Assembly (NCBI GenBank): GCA_038748365.1
Contig: JBCDIZ010000008.1
Coordinates: forward strand, 1 to 64,000
Source of the DNA: Alterisphingorhabdus sp038748365
GTDB taxonomy: Bacteria; Pseudomonadota; Alphaproteobacteria; Sphingomonadales; Sphingomonadaceae
Length of the DNA: 64,000 nucleotides
Direction: 5' to 3'
Position numbers and translations under genes: made by a program. The stretch's first letter is position 1. Each line of letters starts with the position of its first letter. Positions 41,157-49,986 of this stretch are shown here, piece after piece. Below the pieces are notes generated by a model. The model had not been told where the DNA came from. It ran no database searches and saw only the letters and a program-made list of their open reading frames with translations.

Positions 41157-42491
41157 TCAGCGATAGGCGCTGATACGTCCGCTGTCATCCAGAAGAATAA
41201 GCGTGTTATCGACGACAATCGGCGGCACCGTGACCGGCTTTTTGAGATCAAACAATATGTTGATCGCACCTTCATTCGGAGAAATCGCTGCAATCTCGCC
41301 TTCCGATGAGGCAGCAATCAATCGATTTCCTGCCAGTACGGGACCGATCCAGCTAATCGCGCCTTTCTTGTCTTTCTCATCGCGCCATTTCTGAAGTTGC
41401 GCAATCCAGCGCACCTTGCCGGTGGAGCGGGCAACGCAGAGCATCCGTGCATCATCGGTGATCACGAATAGCCACTCACCCGCAATCGCCGGAGTAGAAA
41501 TACCAGCGATATTGATCTCCCAGATGCGCTGGCCAATGGTCAACTCATAGGCGGCCATCCGGCCGCCTTCACCCAGGGCATAAACACGGCCACGATCAAT
41601 AATAGGATCGGCATCAATATCGGACAGGGTCGCCACGGCAGTGGACATCCGGGTCCGCGCCAGTGCATCGGACCATAGCTCACGGCCATTTTCGTAGCGA
41701 TAAGCGTTCAACTCGCCCGAAGAATAGCCTGCAATAACCGTACCCTGACCAACCGCAGGCGCAGCGACGCCAAAAACGCCAGCCTGGCCAGCAGTACCCT
41801 GGCGACTCCACTGCACCGAACCGTCCTCGGCAGACAGCGAGTAAAGTTGATTATCCTGCGTCATCACATAGACGGAGTTGAACGCCACCGTCGGCGAGCC
41901 GCGCAATGGCCCGGCAGGCTTCACCCGCCAGATGATCGCGCCATCGCTGGCATTGAGCACAGCCACTTCACCAAATCCGTTGGTGGCATAGACCCGATTG
42001 CCATCGACAGTAACGCCACCACCAAAAACCGACTGACGGCCATCACCTTCAATCGAAAGATCAGCCTGCCAGAGGCGACTGCCGGTCGCCATATCAAAGG
42101 CGTGAATCTGCCCCTCGGTATCAGCGACATAGAGTTTGCCGCCAGCGGACACTGGCGCGGATGCTAGCCGCTCTCTCGTGCTGGAACCGGCAACTTGCAC
42201 CGACCATGCCTGAGACAGGCTGTCCCCCAAGGCAACATGGCCAATAGACTTGGACGCGTTACCACCCGGTTGCGCCCAGTTGGCGTTACGCACAGGCGCG
42301 GGCAACAAGACCGACAGGCCACTAATACTCTGATCAACTTCGGCACCCGATTCTGTATTGGTCAGGATCGCGGTACGATTGCCGATTGTCGGGGTCTGTT
42401 TGGGCTTGTCTTCACCACCCAATACGCCGCATCCCGCCAGCACCAAAGCCAGCGTCACCGGTAGGATTGTCTTCATCACCTGGATAGACAT
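41157..42491 (-). CDS. bamB: Outer-membrane assembly lipoprotein BamB
   Basis: Component of the BAM complex that inserts beta-barrel proteins. The 444-residue product has a lipobox (LVLAGC, Cys21) and a series of PQQ-type beta-propeller blades, seen as repeated W-x-G/ALxG-like elements from about residue 100 on. The start overlaps the stop of the TPR gene (TAATG). The in-frame Met6 (MKTILPV) would also serve. The TPR-bamB-der order matches E. coli yfgM-bamB-der. Confidence 0.93.
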   Translation of the reverse strand: MSIQVMKTILPVTLALVLAGCGVLGGEDKPKQTPTIGNRTAILTNTESGAEVDQSISGLSVLLPAPVRNANWAQPGGNASKSIGHVALGDSLSQAWSVQVAGSSTRERLASAPVSAGGKLYVADTEGQIHAFDMATGSRLWQADLSIEGDGRQSVFGGGVTVDGNRVYATNGFGEVAVLNASDGAIIWRVKPAGPLRGSPTVAFNSVYVMTQDNQLYSLSAEDGSVQWSRQGTAGQAGVFGVAAPAVGQGTVIAGYSSGELNAYRYENGRELWSDALARTRMSTAVATLSDIDADPIIDRGRVYALGEGGRMAAYELTIGQRIWEINIAGISTPAIAGEWLFVITDDARMLCVARSTGKVRWIAQLQKWRDEKDKKGAISWIGPVLAGNRLIAASSEGEIAAISPNEGAINILFDLKKPVTVPPIVVDNTLILLDDSGRISAYR

Positions 42492-43252
42492 TATTCTTCC
42501 TTTTGAGCCTGTCCGTCGGCGGTCTCTTCAATTTCCACCACCGCATCTATACCCAACACACCCGCCATCTGGCGCGCGCGCTGGCGAATTGTATCAGGCA
42601 CATCCTCATTCTTGGCCAGATCGGCAAAGAGCGGACCCGCTTTTTCCGGCTGCTCCAGCTTCATATGTGCCAGCGCTACCATTTCCCCGGCACTTCCAAA
42701 CCAGGCGCTATCCGCTGTGGTCAAAGGTGCCAGGCGGCTAATCACAGTTTCCGGCTTGATGGCGTCAAACTCGATTGAGGTCTGGCGCACCAGAGCGAGA
42801 TCACGATAAGCCTGTGGCGCGGAAGTGTCCCCGGCAAGTTCTGACAGTGCTGCTGCCGCTTCTTTTGCTTTGCCCTGCTCCGAGAGAACAGCCGCCTTGG
42901 TCATTGTCGCCGCTGCTTTATAGCCCGCCTGATCAGACCCTTCGAGTGGTTCCAATGCGGTCGCTGCACCGTCAAAATTGCCGCGCTTGGCAGCGTCCAC
43001 AGCGGAGAGAAACTCTTCGCTCTTCACCCCTGCGGCTTCTTCGACGCTGTTCTGATAGAATAACCATGCCGCCAATGCCGCCAGCCCGAGCACAATCGTC
43101 AGAATTAACCAACGGCCATAGCGCTGCCAGAACATGGCCAGTTCATCGCCGCGAAGTGCATCATCCACTTCACGCATAAAGACATCACTCTGCGCTGATG
43201 CTGCACCGCCCGGAGCATTGTCCGGCTGCGGCGTGTCCGGTTTACGCGCCAC
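42491..43252 (-). CDS. YfgM-like TPR membrane protein
   Basis: A 253-residue inner-membrane protein with one helix (about 49-68, LILTIVLGLAALAAWLFY) and a periplasmic TPR-like domain. YfgM of E. coli binds the SecYEG translocon and helps periplasmic chaperones. The same position upstream of bamB supports the assignment. The N-terminus is polar and carries a short disordered stretch; the C-terminus is acidic. Confidence 0.85.
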   Translation of the reverse strand: MARKPDTPQPDNAPGGAASAQSDVFMREVDDALRGDELAMFWQRYGRWLILTIVLGLAALAAWLFYQNSVEEAAGVKSEEFLSAVDAAKRGNFDGAATALEPLEGSDQAGYKAAATMTKAAVLSEQGKAKEAAAALSELAGDTSAPQAYRDLALVRQTSIEFDAIKPETVISRLAPLTTADSAWFGSAGEMVALAHMKLEQPEKAGPLFADLAKNEDVPDTIRQRARQMAGVLGIDAVVEIEETADGQAQKEE

Positions 43253-43475
43253 TGAAAATCCTTCTCATTTCCTTCATGCAGGACGCTGCCCGCATCATCA
43301 TTTCCCCTGCGAAATTGCGCTTGTGGCTCTAATGCCAACCAGACAATGTCGCTATGCATCGGTCCTTTAGCTGGCCATTGCCCAGCTTTCTATGACAAAT
43401 TTTCCCTTTATTGCCAGCGAACTTGGCTCTGTCAGGAAATTAGAACTGTCCACTGAACGTAAAATGAAGCGCTTG

Positions 43476-44630
43476 TCAGCTATTCTCGGGCAACACAGAC
43501 CGGCCCGATGCGCGGTTATAGACCTCGCCATAGCGCGCGATCATCTCGGCCCGGTCATAATCCTCTCGCGCCCGCGCCATGTTGGCCGCACCGATTTCCG
43601 CGCGGAGCGAGCTGTCATCCAGCATCTGGTCGAGCGCGACAGCCAACCCTTTTTCATCACCGGCATCGCTGAGAAAATGCTGGTTGGGTTCCGCAACAAT
43701 GCTGCGCACATCGCCAACATTGGTGGCCAAAGCAGCTTTACCCGCCGCCATAGCCTCAACCAGTGATATCGGGAATTGTTCGCTGTCCGATGTCAGCGCG
43801 AAAATATCAAACAGCCCGACATAGCGCTCTGGATTACTCAGAAAACCAGGCATCACCAAGCGATCGGCAATGCCCTGTTTTTCGGCCTCTGCTTTAATCC
43901 TGCCCCTCTCCGGACCATCGCCAACTATTACCAGTTTCAGCCGATCCCGGTGCTTTGATCGTGCCGCCACACGCACCAGCAAGGGCAGATTTTTCACCGG
44001 ACGCAAGCCCGCTAGCGTCCCGATGACAAGCTCATCTTTCTCTTTTACCAGACTAGGTATCGCTCGCGCACCGGGTCGCTTGGCATAGGCTTTGACATCA
44101 ATACCATTGGGGATGCGATGCACACGGGAGGAAGGCTGGCTCCAGTCATTATAGGCAATGCTCTCCAACCGCCGAGATGGCACGACCAGTGCATTTGTCC
44201 GTCCAAGAGCGACCATGCGGAACCAATTGCGGTTGCGTTTCAGGCCATGCGCCTCATCGGCGTTGAAGCCATCCTCATGATGCACCAGTTGCGGCAGCTT
44301 GAAATGGCCAGCGAATAAGGTGTGCGCCATAACCGCGTCCATGGCACCCCAATTATAGGTCAGCACCAAATCAAAGGGCTTCATCGCCTGTGCCAACTTG
44401 TAATAGCGCCCAAGACCGGGCCGTCCGCTGAGCGAAGGGAAATCATCTGGGAAGCTGGCAGTCACGGTTTTGGCAATGGCCTTGCGTGCGCCCAGTGCGC
44501 CGGAAACTGCGCTGACCACAACATGATCAACCCGTTTGCCCATGGCGTTCATTAGCCGCACGGCGCGATCTTCCTTCCCGCCATGGTCAAAGGTGCTGTG
44601 TAGATGGAGAATACGCGCCTTTTTGGGCAT
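43476..44630 (-). CDS. Glycosyltransferase family 4 protein
   Basis: GT-B fold sugar transferase of 384 residues. The N-terminal acceptor-side domain begins RILHLHSTFDHGGKEDRAVRL. The C-terminal nucleotide-sugar domain has GTLAGLRPVKNLPLLVRVA, GDGPERGRIK, and the EX7E-type region around FPISLVEAMAAGKAALATNVG (split at residue 20). No polysaccharide cluster is adjacent, so the acceptor is unknown. Its start overlaps the stop of the hydrolase gene (TAATG). Confidence 0.9.
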   Translation of the reverse strand: MPKKARILHLHSTFDHGGKEDRAVRLMNAMGKRVDHVVVSAVSGALGARKAIAKTVTASFPDDFPSLSGRPGLGRYYKLAQAMKPFDLVLTYNWGAMDAVMAHTLFAGHFKLPQLVHHEDGFNADEAHGLKRNRNWFRMVALGRTNALVVPSRRLESIAYNDWSQPSSRVHRIPNGIDVKAYAKRPGARAIPSLVKEKDELVIGTLAGLRPVKNLPLLVRVAARSKHRDRLKLVIVGDGPERGRIKAEAEKQGIADRLVMPGFLSNPERYVGLFDIFALTSDSEQFPISLVEAMAAGKAALATNVGDVRSIVAEPNQHFLSDAGDEKGLAVALDQMLDDSSLRAEIGAANMARAREDYDRAEMIARYGEVYNRASGRSVLPENS

Positions 44631-45565
44631 TATGAGTCGATGCTATCCTGCGTCTCAGCCTCTGATGCAACCAACGCATCTTTGAGCAAAGCATCAATCG
44701 CCTTCTCCACTTCCGGCTCTTCAAGCGTCGGGGCATGGCCGCGACCAGCAACGGTGACGAGCCGACCTTTATTAAGCACGGTCAACATCTTGTCTGCGGT
44801 TTCAGGAGCGAAGATATCCGACGTTTCGCCGCGCACGACGAGTGTCGGGGTTTCCGCCAAGGCCGCCAATGTCGGCCAGAGATCTACTCCGGCCTCACCA
44901 CCAGGCACCTGAAACGGTTCGGCAATCTTCATATCGTAATCCAGTACGATACGGCCACTGCCGCTCAGCTTCATTGTACGTTTGGCCATTACCAGCCAGT
45001 CATCCAGCGCAAAATCGGGGAATACTGAGCCCTGCAACTCGCTTAGCCAGCGTGCGGCATGCATCCATGTCGGGAAGCTGCGCCCCTGCCCGACATATTC
45101 GCGAATCCGCTCCAAACCTTCAGGTGAGATATCGGGGCCGACATCATTGAGCAGCGCGCCAACCACCCGCCCCGGCCGCATAGAAGCCAAGAGCATTGTC
45201 ATCAGACCGCCCAGCGACGTGCCGATGCTGATAAATTGCTCCATTTTCTCCTGTGCCAGCAACGCTTCCATATCCTGCACATAGGTGAGCGGATTATAGG
45301 TCATCGGGTCTTTGGCGTAGGCGCTCTCGCCACGGCCACGTTGTTCGACACAGATAACGCGCCAGTCTCCGGCCAGCCGCGCCGCAACATTCTCGAAATC
45401 ACGCGCATTGCGGGTCAGACCCGGCATACAGATCACAGGCGGACGATCATCGGGGCCAGCATAATCGCGAAAATGCAATCGCAGACCGTCATTGGACCAC
45501 CAATAGCCATCCTCCCATTCCGCCTGCGATGAATCTGCCTGTGCTGATTTTGTTGTCGCCATCAT
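44630..45565 (-). CDS. Alpha/beta hydrolase
   Basis: Soluble hydrolase of 311 residues. The oxyanion region is CMPGLTRNARDFENV, the nucleophile elbow ISIGTSLGGLMTML (Ser near 118), Asp in VVRGETSDIFAPE and His in VAGRGHAPTLEEP. This pattern fits the MhpC/haloalkane-dehalogenase-like branch. Coupled to the glycosyltransferase. A long Glu/Asp-rich C-terminus (about 290-311). Substrate unknown. Confidence 0.9.
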   Translation of the reverse strand: MMATTKSAQADSSQAEWEDGYWWSNDGLRLHFRDYAGPDDRPPVICMPGLTRNARDFENVAARLAGDWRVICVEQRGRGESAYAKDPMTYNPLTYVQDMEALLAQEKMEQFISIGTSLGGLMTMLLASMRPGRVVGALLNDVGPDISPEGLERIREYVGQGRSFPTWMHAARWLSELQGSVFPDFALDDWLVMAKRTMKLSGSGRIVLDYDMKIAEPFQVPGGEAGVDLWPTLAALAETPTLVVRGETSDIFAPETADKMLTVLNKGRLVTVAGRGHAPTLEEPEVEKAIDALLKDALVASEAETQDSIDS

Positions 45566-45603
45566 GCTTGCACCCTTGCCGTAATATCCCCACTAATGCC
45601 GAT

Positions 45604-47061
45604 ATGACCTCGCAATCGCAAGCACCAAGCTATCAGCCCGAAACACCCATCTTATCACTCGCCCCGAAAATGGGCGATGCGGTGGACGCTGCGAAGTTTC
45701 CTGACGCCACCTTGCGCTTTCGCAATGACCGCGCCGCAGCTTCCATCGGGCTTGATACGCTGGATGATGCCCAATGGATTGAGCATTTTGGCCACTTCGA
45801 ACCGCTGACTGATAACCTGAAACAGCCTTTGGCGCTGCGTTATCACGGCCATCAGTTCCGCGTCTATAACCCGGAAATCGGCGATGGCCGGGGTTTCCTG
45901 TTCGCTCAGATGCGCGATGGTACAGGGCGGTTAATGGATCTGGGGACCAAGGGGTCAGGCACCACCCCATGGAGCCGCGCTGGCGATGGGCGGCTGACAA
46001 TGAAAGGCGCGGTGCGCGAGTTACTGGCGACCGAGATGCTCGAAGCGCTGGGCGTCAATACCAGCAAAACGTTCTCGATCGTTGAAACGCATGAGGAATT
46101 GTGGCGCAGTGATGAGCCATCGCCAACGCGCTCGGCGGTGATGGTGCGCCTCAGTCATGGCCATATCCGCTTTGGCAGTTTCCAGCGGCTTGCTTATGAA
46201 AGCGATAGCGAAACCATGGCGGCTTTGGTGCGCTATTGCCTGACGCATTATTATGATGATGCCGATACAGACAGCCGCTCCGATGCGGAAAATGCAGGGT
46301 ATCTTTTCGCTCTGGTGGCTGAGCGTATGGCCAAGCTGGTTGCCAGCTATATGGTCGCTGGTTTCGTCCATGGCGTGCTCAACACAGACAATATGAATAT
46401 CTCCGGCGAGAGCTTCGACTATGGCCCGTGGCGCTTTGCGCAATATTGGCAGCCGGGTTTTACCGCCGCCTATTTCGACCATCAGGGGCTCTATTGCTTT
46501 GCCCGCCAGCCTGAAGCGTTTCACTGGAATCTCGGCCAGCTTGCCACCTGTCTGCGTATGTTGTGTGAGGCAGAACCATTGATCGAAACGCTCGAAGGCT
46601 TTGGCCCCAGCTATCAACAGGCGATGATGCAGCACTTCTGCTGGCGACTCGGCATCACTTCACGCGGCGATGACGAGGGCCGCGAACTGGTACAGGCGGG
46701 CGAAAAGCTGCTGCTCGCCGAACGCCACACCATAGACGAGTTTTTCTTCCACAACCGCAAAATGGTGGCCACTGGTAAAACACCCGATCTGCTCACGCCC
46801 AATGGCGATGAGAAGCATGATGAGGCCTTGGTAAAATGGCTTGCCTGTCTGGAGCCTTATCAGGCCGTCGCCAATGCCTGCGACCATGACTATTGGCAGG
46901 ACGAAGCACCGCAGGGCATGGCGATTGAGGAAGTCGAAGCGCTATGGGAACATATTGCCGAACGCAATGACTGGGAGCCGTTAATGGCAAAGATCTCTGC
47001 CCTTCGCGATATGGGCGAAGCACATGGAAGCGCTCTGCCAGCATCTGCGCAAGCTAACTGA
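45604..47061 (+). CDS. selO: Protein adenylyltransferase SelO (YdiU/UPF0061)
   Basis: Pseudokinase-fold enzyme that transfers AMP to protein Ser/Thr/Tyr and protects from oxidative stress in other organisms. From the ATG at 45604 (MTSQSQAPS) the product is 485 residues with YHGHQFRVYNPEIGDGRG, the LGTKGSGTTPWSRAGDGRL nucleotide region and the metal-site GVLNTDNMNISGESFDYGPW. The upstream in-frame ATG at 45529 runs into the opposite hydrolase gene and is unlikely. Confidence 0.92.
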   Translation: MTSQSQAPSYQPETPILSLAPKMGDAVDAAKFPDATLRFRNDRAAASIGLDTLDDAQWIEHFGHFEPLTDNLKQPLALRYHGHQFRVYNPEIGDGRGFLFAQMRDGTGRLMDLGTKGSGTTPWSRAGDGRLTMKGAVRELLATEMLEALGVNTSKTFSIVETHEELWRSDEPSPTRSAVMVRLSHGHIRFGSFQRLAYESDSETMAALVRYCLTHYYDDADTDSRSDAENAGYLFALVAERMAKLVASYMVAGFVHGVLNTDNMNISGESFDYGPWRFAQYWQPGFTAAYFDHQGLYCFARQPEAFHWNLGQLATCLRMLCEAEPLIETLEGFGPSYQQAMMQHFCWRLGITSRGDDEGRELVQAGEKLLLAERHTIDEFFFHNRKMVATGKTPDLLTPNGDEKHDEALVKWLACLEPYQAVANACDHDYWQDEAPQGMAIEEVEALWEHIAERNDWEPLMAKISALRDMGEAHGSALPASAQAN

Positions 47062-47137
47062 GGCACGCCTGATAGTTGTGTAGTTAATCTACTCGCAGTA
47101 AAGACGTTAAATATTACAGCATTTTGCCGGCCAGTGC

Positions 47138-48595
47138 TTGACCGACTGCATGATGGAGTGCGCGTTGAACCAGATCATATCCTATGCTCCGGCCACAGGT
47201 GAAGAATATTGGCAGGGCGATATCAGCGATGTTGATGCAGAGGTTGCTGCTGCGCGCGAGGCATGGCCGCAATGGGCCAGCACCCCGGTAACCACCCGCA
47301 TTGAGCTGTGCCGCCGGTTCGTCAATGAAGTACGCGCACGCGAGGATGATCTCGCAAAATGCATCGCTTCTGAAACCGGCAAGCCTCTCTGGGAAGCACG
47401 TACCGAAGTCACCACGGTGATGAACAAGGTCGACATCTCGGTCAAAGCCTATGCCGAACGGACACCACAACGCACATTGGATGGCGCAGTCGGCGCCAAA
47501 ATGGCGCTGCGCCACAAACCGCATGGCGTAATGGCGGTGCTGGGTCCGTATAATTTCCCGGCGCACCTGCCCAATGGACATATTATTCCGGCACTGATCG
47601 CTGGCAACACGGTGGTGTTCAAACCATCGGAAAAGACGCCGGCCACGGCAGCAATGCTCGTCGAACTCTATCATGCGGCGGGCATCCCCAAAAACGCTGT
47701 GCGGCTGGTCATTGGTGGACCGGATGAAGGCAAAGCCTTGACGGCGCATGAGGATATAAACGGCATCTTGTTTACCGGATCAGCGCAGACCGGTATTGCC
47801 ATCAACCGTGCCCTGGCTGCACGGCCGGACAAGATTGTCGCGCTGGAAATGGGCGGCAATAATCCACTGATCGTCTGGGACACGCCGAAATATGATGATG
47901 TCGCGACGCTGATTATCCAGTCGGCTTTCACCAGCGCCGGGCAGCGCTGCACCGCCGCGGGACGGTTGATCATCAAGTCCGAGCTTTACGACAATGTCAT
48001 CGCCGCAACCAAGAAGCTAACCGACCGGCTGATTATCGACGAACCCTTTGCCAGTCCGGCGCCCTATATGGGCCCGGTGATTGACAATGAGACTGCTGAT
48101 GGCCTGACCGAGAGCTTTCTCACATTGCTGAGCAATGGTGGCAAAGCCATCAAGCATATGGCGCGGCCCAAAAATGATCTGCCCTTCCTCACCCCCGCTA
48201 TTATCGACGTTACCGATATAGCCGAACGGCCCGATGTGGAATTGTTCGGACCATTGCTACAGGTGATACGGGTCGATAGCTTTGAGGACGCGATTGTCGA
48301 GGCCAACGCCACGCGCTTTGGCCTGTCCGCCTCTTTGCTGGGCGGCTCGCCCGATCAATATAACCAGTTCTGGGCCAATAGCCGCGCCGGTATCGTCAAC
48401 TGGAACCGCCCGACCAATGGCGCTTCCTCCGCCGCACCCTTTGGTGGTATTGGCCTTTCAGGCAATCACCGCCCCAGCGCCTATTATGCCGCCGATTATT
48501 GCGCCTTCCCGGTGACATCGGCAGAGACCGAACAGCCGCGCGCCAGCATCGGGGTTGGCCTGAAAGATATTCAGGGCGAGCTGACCGAGCGCTAA
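47138..48595 (+). CDS. astD: Succinylglutamate-semialdehyde dehydrogenase
   Basis: NAD-dependent aldehyde dehydrogenase of the arginine succinyltransferase pathway. The 485-residue product has LGPYNFPAHLPNGHIIPAL, the catalytic Glu segment LEMGGNNPLIVWD and Cys segment SAFTSAGQRCTAAGRL. AstD-type features include FKPSEKTPATAAMLVELYH. No other ast genes are in the window, so the gene is solitary here; the rest may lie elsewhere. The start could also be 12-24 bases downstream. Confidence 0.88.
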   Translation: MTDCMMECALNQIISYAPATGEEYWQGDISDVDAEVAAAREAWPQWASTPVTTRIELCRRFVNEVRAREDDLAKCIASETGKPLWEARTEVTTVMNKVDISVKAYAERTPQRTLDGAVGAKMALRHKPHGVMAVLGPYNFPAHLPNGHIIPALIAGNTVVFKPSEKTPATAAMLVELYHAAGIPKNAVRLVIGGPDEGKALTAHEDINGILFTGSAQTGIAINRALAARPDKIVALEMGGNNPLIVWDTPKYDDVATLIIQSAFTSAGQRCTAAGRLIIKSELYDNVIAATKKLTDRLIIDEPFASPAPYMGPVIDNETADGLTESFLTLLSNGGKAIKHMARPKNDLPFLTPAIIDVTDIAERPDVELFGPLLQVIRVDSFEDAIVEANATRFGLSASLLGGSPDQYNQFWANSRAGIVNWNRPTNGASSAAPFGGIGLSGNHRPSAYYAADYCAFPVTSAETEQPRASIGVGLKDIQGELTER

Positions 48596-48784
48596 TTTCA
48601 CGCTTTGGCCAGGCTATCGCCTATAAACCGGTGAAATAGTGTTGCAGCCAAAGTTCCGCCGGCAGACCAAAGATTATCTTCAAGTCCCTTAAAAGATACT
48701 GCTTTGCACAAAAGCGGGCAAAAGCGCACATGTCAGCCTGTAGAAACGCCGCGTCCATATGCGGCGATCGCGATGGAATGGAAC

Positions 48785-49678
48785 ATGGCTCAAAAAACAG
48801 GAACCGTCTATCTGGTCGGCGCTGGCCCCGGCGATCCCGACCTCTTGACCGTCAAGGCGGCGCGGCTAATCGCCAATGCGCGGTTAATTGTCCATGACGG
48901 GCTGGTTGACCCGGCAATATTGGCGATGGCGCGTGATGATGCGCGGCTGATCAGCGTCGCCAAGCGCCGCGCCCGGCATACATTGCCCCAGCCCAATATC
49001 AATCAGTTGCTTATCGACGAGGCGCGCAAAGGTCATGATGTCGTGCGCCTCAAGGGCGGCGATCCGTTTATCTTCGGCCGCGGCGGTGAAGAGGTCGATG
49101 ACTGTCGCGCCGCCAACGTTCCCGTTGAGGTTATCCCCGGCATCAGTGCCGCCAATGGCGCCGCCGCCGAGGCGCGGCTGCCGCTGACCCATCGCGACCA
49201 TAGCAGCGCGGTGACCTTTGTCGCGGGCCAGTGCAAGGGCCTATCCGATCAGGACTGGTCCGGGCTGGCGGGTAAGGGTCGCACCCTAGTGATCTATATG
49301 GGCGTTCACACCGCGCGCGACATTACCGAAAAGCTGATTGCCGATGGCGTCTCGCCCGATATGCCGGTGGCGGTGCTGGAAAAAGGGACGCGCGATGACA
49401 GCCGCGCCTTGCGCACCCTGCTCACTGACCTGCCCGATATGATCGCGCGGCATAAGGTCGTCAGCCCGGCGCTGATCGTAATCGGCGATGTAGTGCAGCA
49501 ATCCGATGCGGAAGATGCTTTGGCAGAACTGATTTCTAACACCGTTCGCCCTGAGCCTGTCGGAGTCGAAGACGGTGCGAAGCACCAACGGCCGCACTTC
49601 ACTTCTGAAGAAAAGAACAATGCTTCGACAAGCTCAGCACGAACGGAAGTTTCCTTAGGCAAGGAACAAAACGCATGA
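48785..49678 (+). CDS. cobA: Uroporphyrinogen-III C-methyltransferase (siroheme branch)
   Basis: SAM-dependent SUMT that makes precorrin-2 for siroheme, the cofactor of the sulfite reductase encoded downstream. The product has VGAGPGDPDLLTVKAAR, RLKGGDPFIFGRGGEEV and the VIPGISAANGAAAEARLPLTHR core. It ends abnormally: from about codon 253 the reading frame runs through a family A dyad repeat (49542-49646), adding some 45 residues unrelated to SUMT. Start at MAQKTGTVYL with GGAA upstream. Stop overlaps DUF2849 (ATGA). Confidence 0.93.
   Translation: MAQKTGTVYLVGAGPGDPDLLTVKAARLIANARLIVHDGLVDPAILAMARDDARLISVAKRRARHTLPQPNINQLLIDEARKGHDVVRLKGGDPFIFGRGGEEVDDCRAANVPVEVIPGISAANGAAAEARLPLTHRDHSSAVTFVAGQCKGLSDQDWSGLAGKGRTLVIYMGVHTARDITEKLIADGVSPDMPVAVLEKGTRDDSRALRTLLTDLPDMIARHKVVSPALIVIGDVVQQSDAEDALAELISNTVRPEPVGVEDGAKHQRPHFTSEEKNNASTSSARTEVSLGKEQNA
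49542..49646. repeat. Family A dyad repeat inside the SUMT coding region
   Basis: Arms CCGTTCGCCCTGAGCCTGTC and GACAAGCTCAGCACGAACGG with inner CACTTCTGAAGAAA, nearly the same middle as the copy at 17129. It lies wholly in the 3' part of cobA and is translated. The 105-base span is longer than most family A copies because of an internal GGAGTCGAAGACGGTGCGAA insert. Confidence 0.88.
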
Positions 49679-49974
49679 AAATCCTGACCGGAAATGACCT
49701 CAAAACCGGCGATGTGATCTGGTGGACCGGCTCTGACTGGTCGCGCTATGTTGATGATGCTGGTGATGTCGGCGAGCAGGGCGAGGAAATCCTTGCCCGT
49801 GAAGAAGCAGCGCGTCGGGTCAACGTCCCCTATCTGATCGAAGCCATACAGGATACGGATGGCAGCGTCCGCCCCGCGCATATCAAGGACCGGGTGCGCG
49901 CACTTGGCCCCACCGTGCGGCCAGACCTCACACTAAAACCAAAAGACCCCGAAGCGCTCGAGTGGATCATCTAG
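49675..49974 (+). CDS. DUF2849 family protein
   Basis: A 99-residue soluble protein starting MKILTGNDLKTGDVIWWTG, a DUF2849 pattern. These genes are found in alphaproteobacterial sulfite reduction clusters between the siroheme methyltransferase and the reductase. No catalytic residues are obvious. Coupled to cobA by a 4-base overlap and followed by cysI after 12 bases. A role in siroheme loading or in electron supply is inference. Confidence 0.9.
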   Translation: MKILTGNDLKTGDVIWWTGSDWSRYVDDAGDVGEQGEEILAREEAARRVNVPYLIEAIQDTDGSVRPAHIKDRVRALGPTVRPDLTLKPKDPEALEWII

Positions 49975-49986
49975 GAGCACGCCCCA

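Noticed and set aside
47114..47749. Minus-strand frame under astD
   Set aside because: Antisense shadow of the clear aldehyde dehydrogenase.
48596..48784. Possible riboswitch before the sulfite cluster
   Set aside because: I see only a six-base hairpin (CGCCGC/GCGGCG) and no known SAM-riboswitch pattern.
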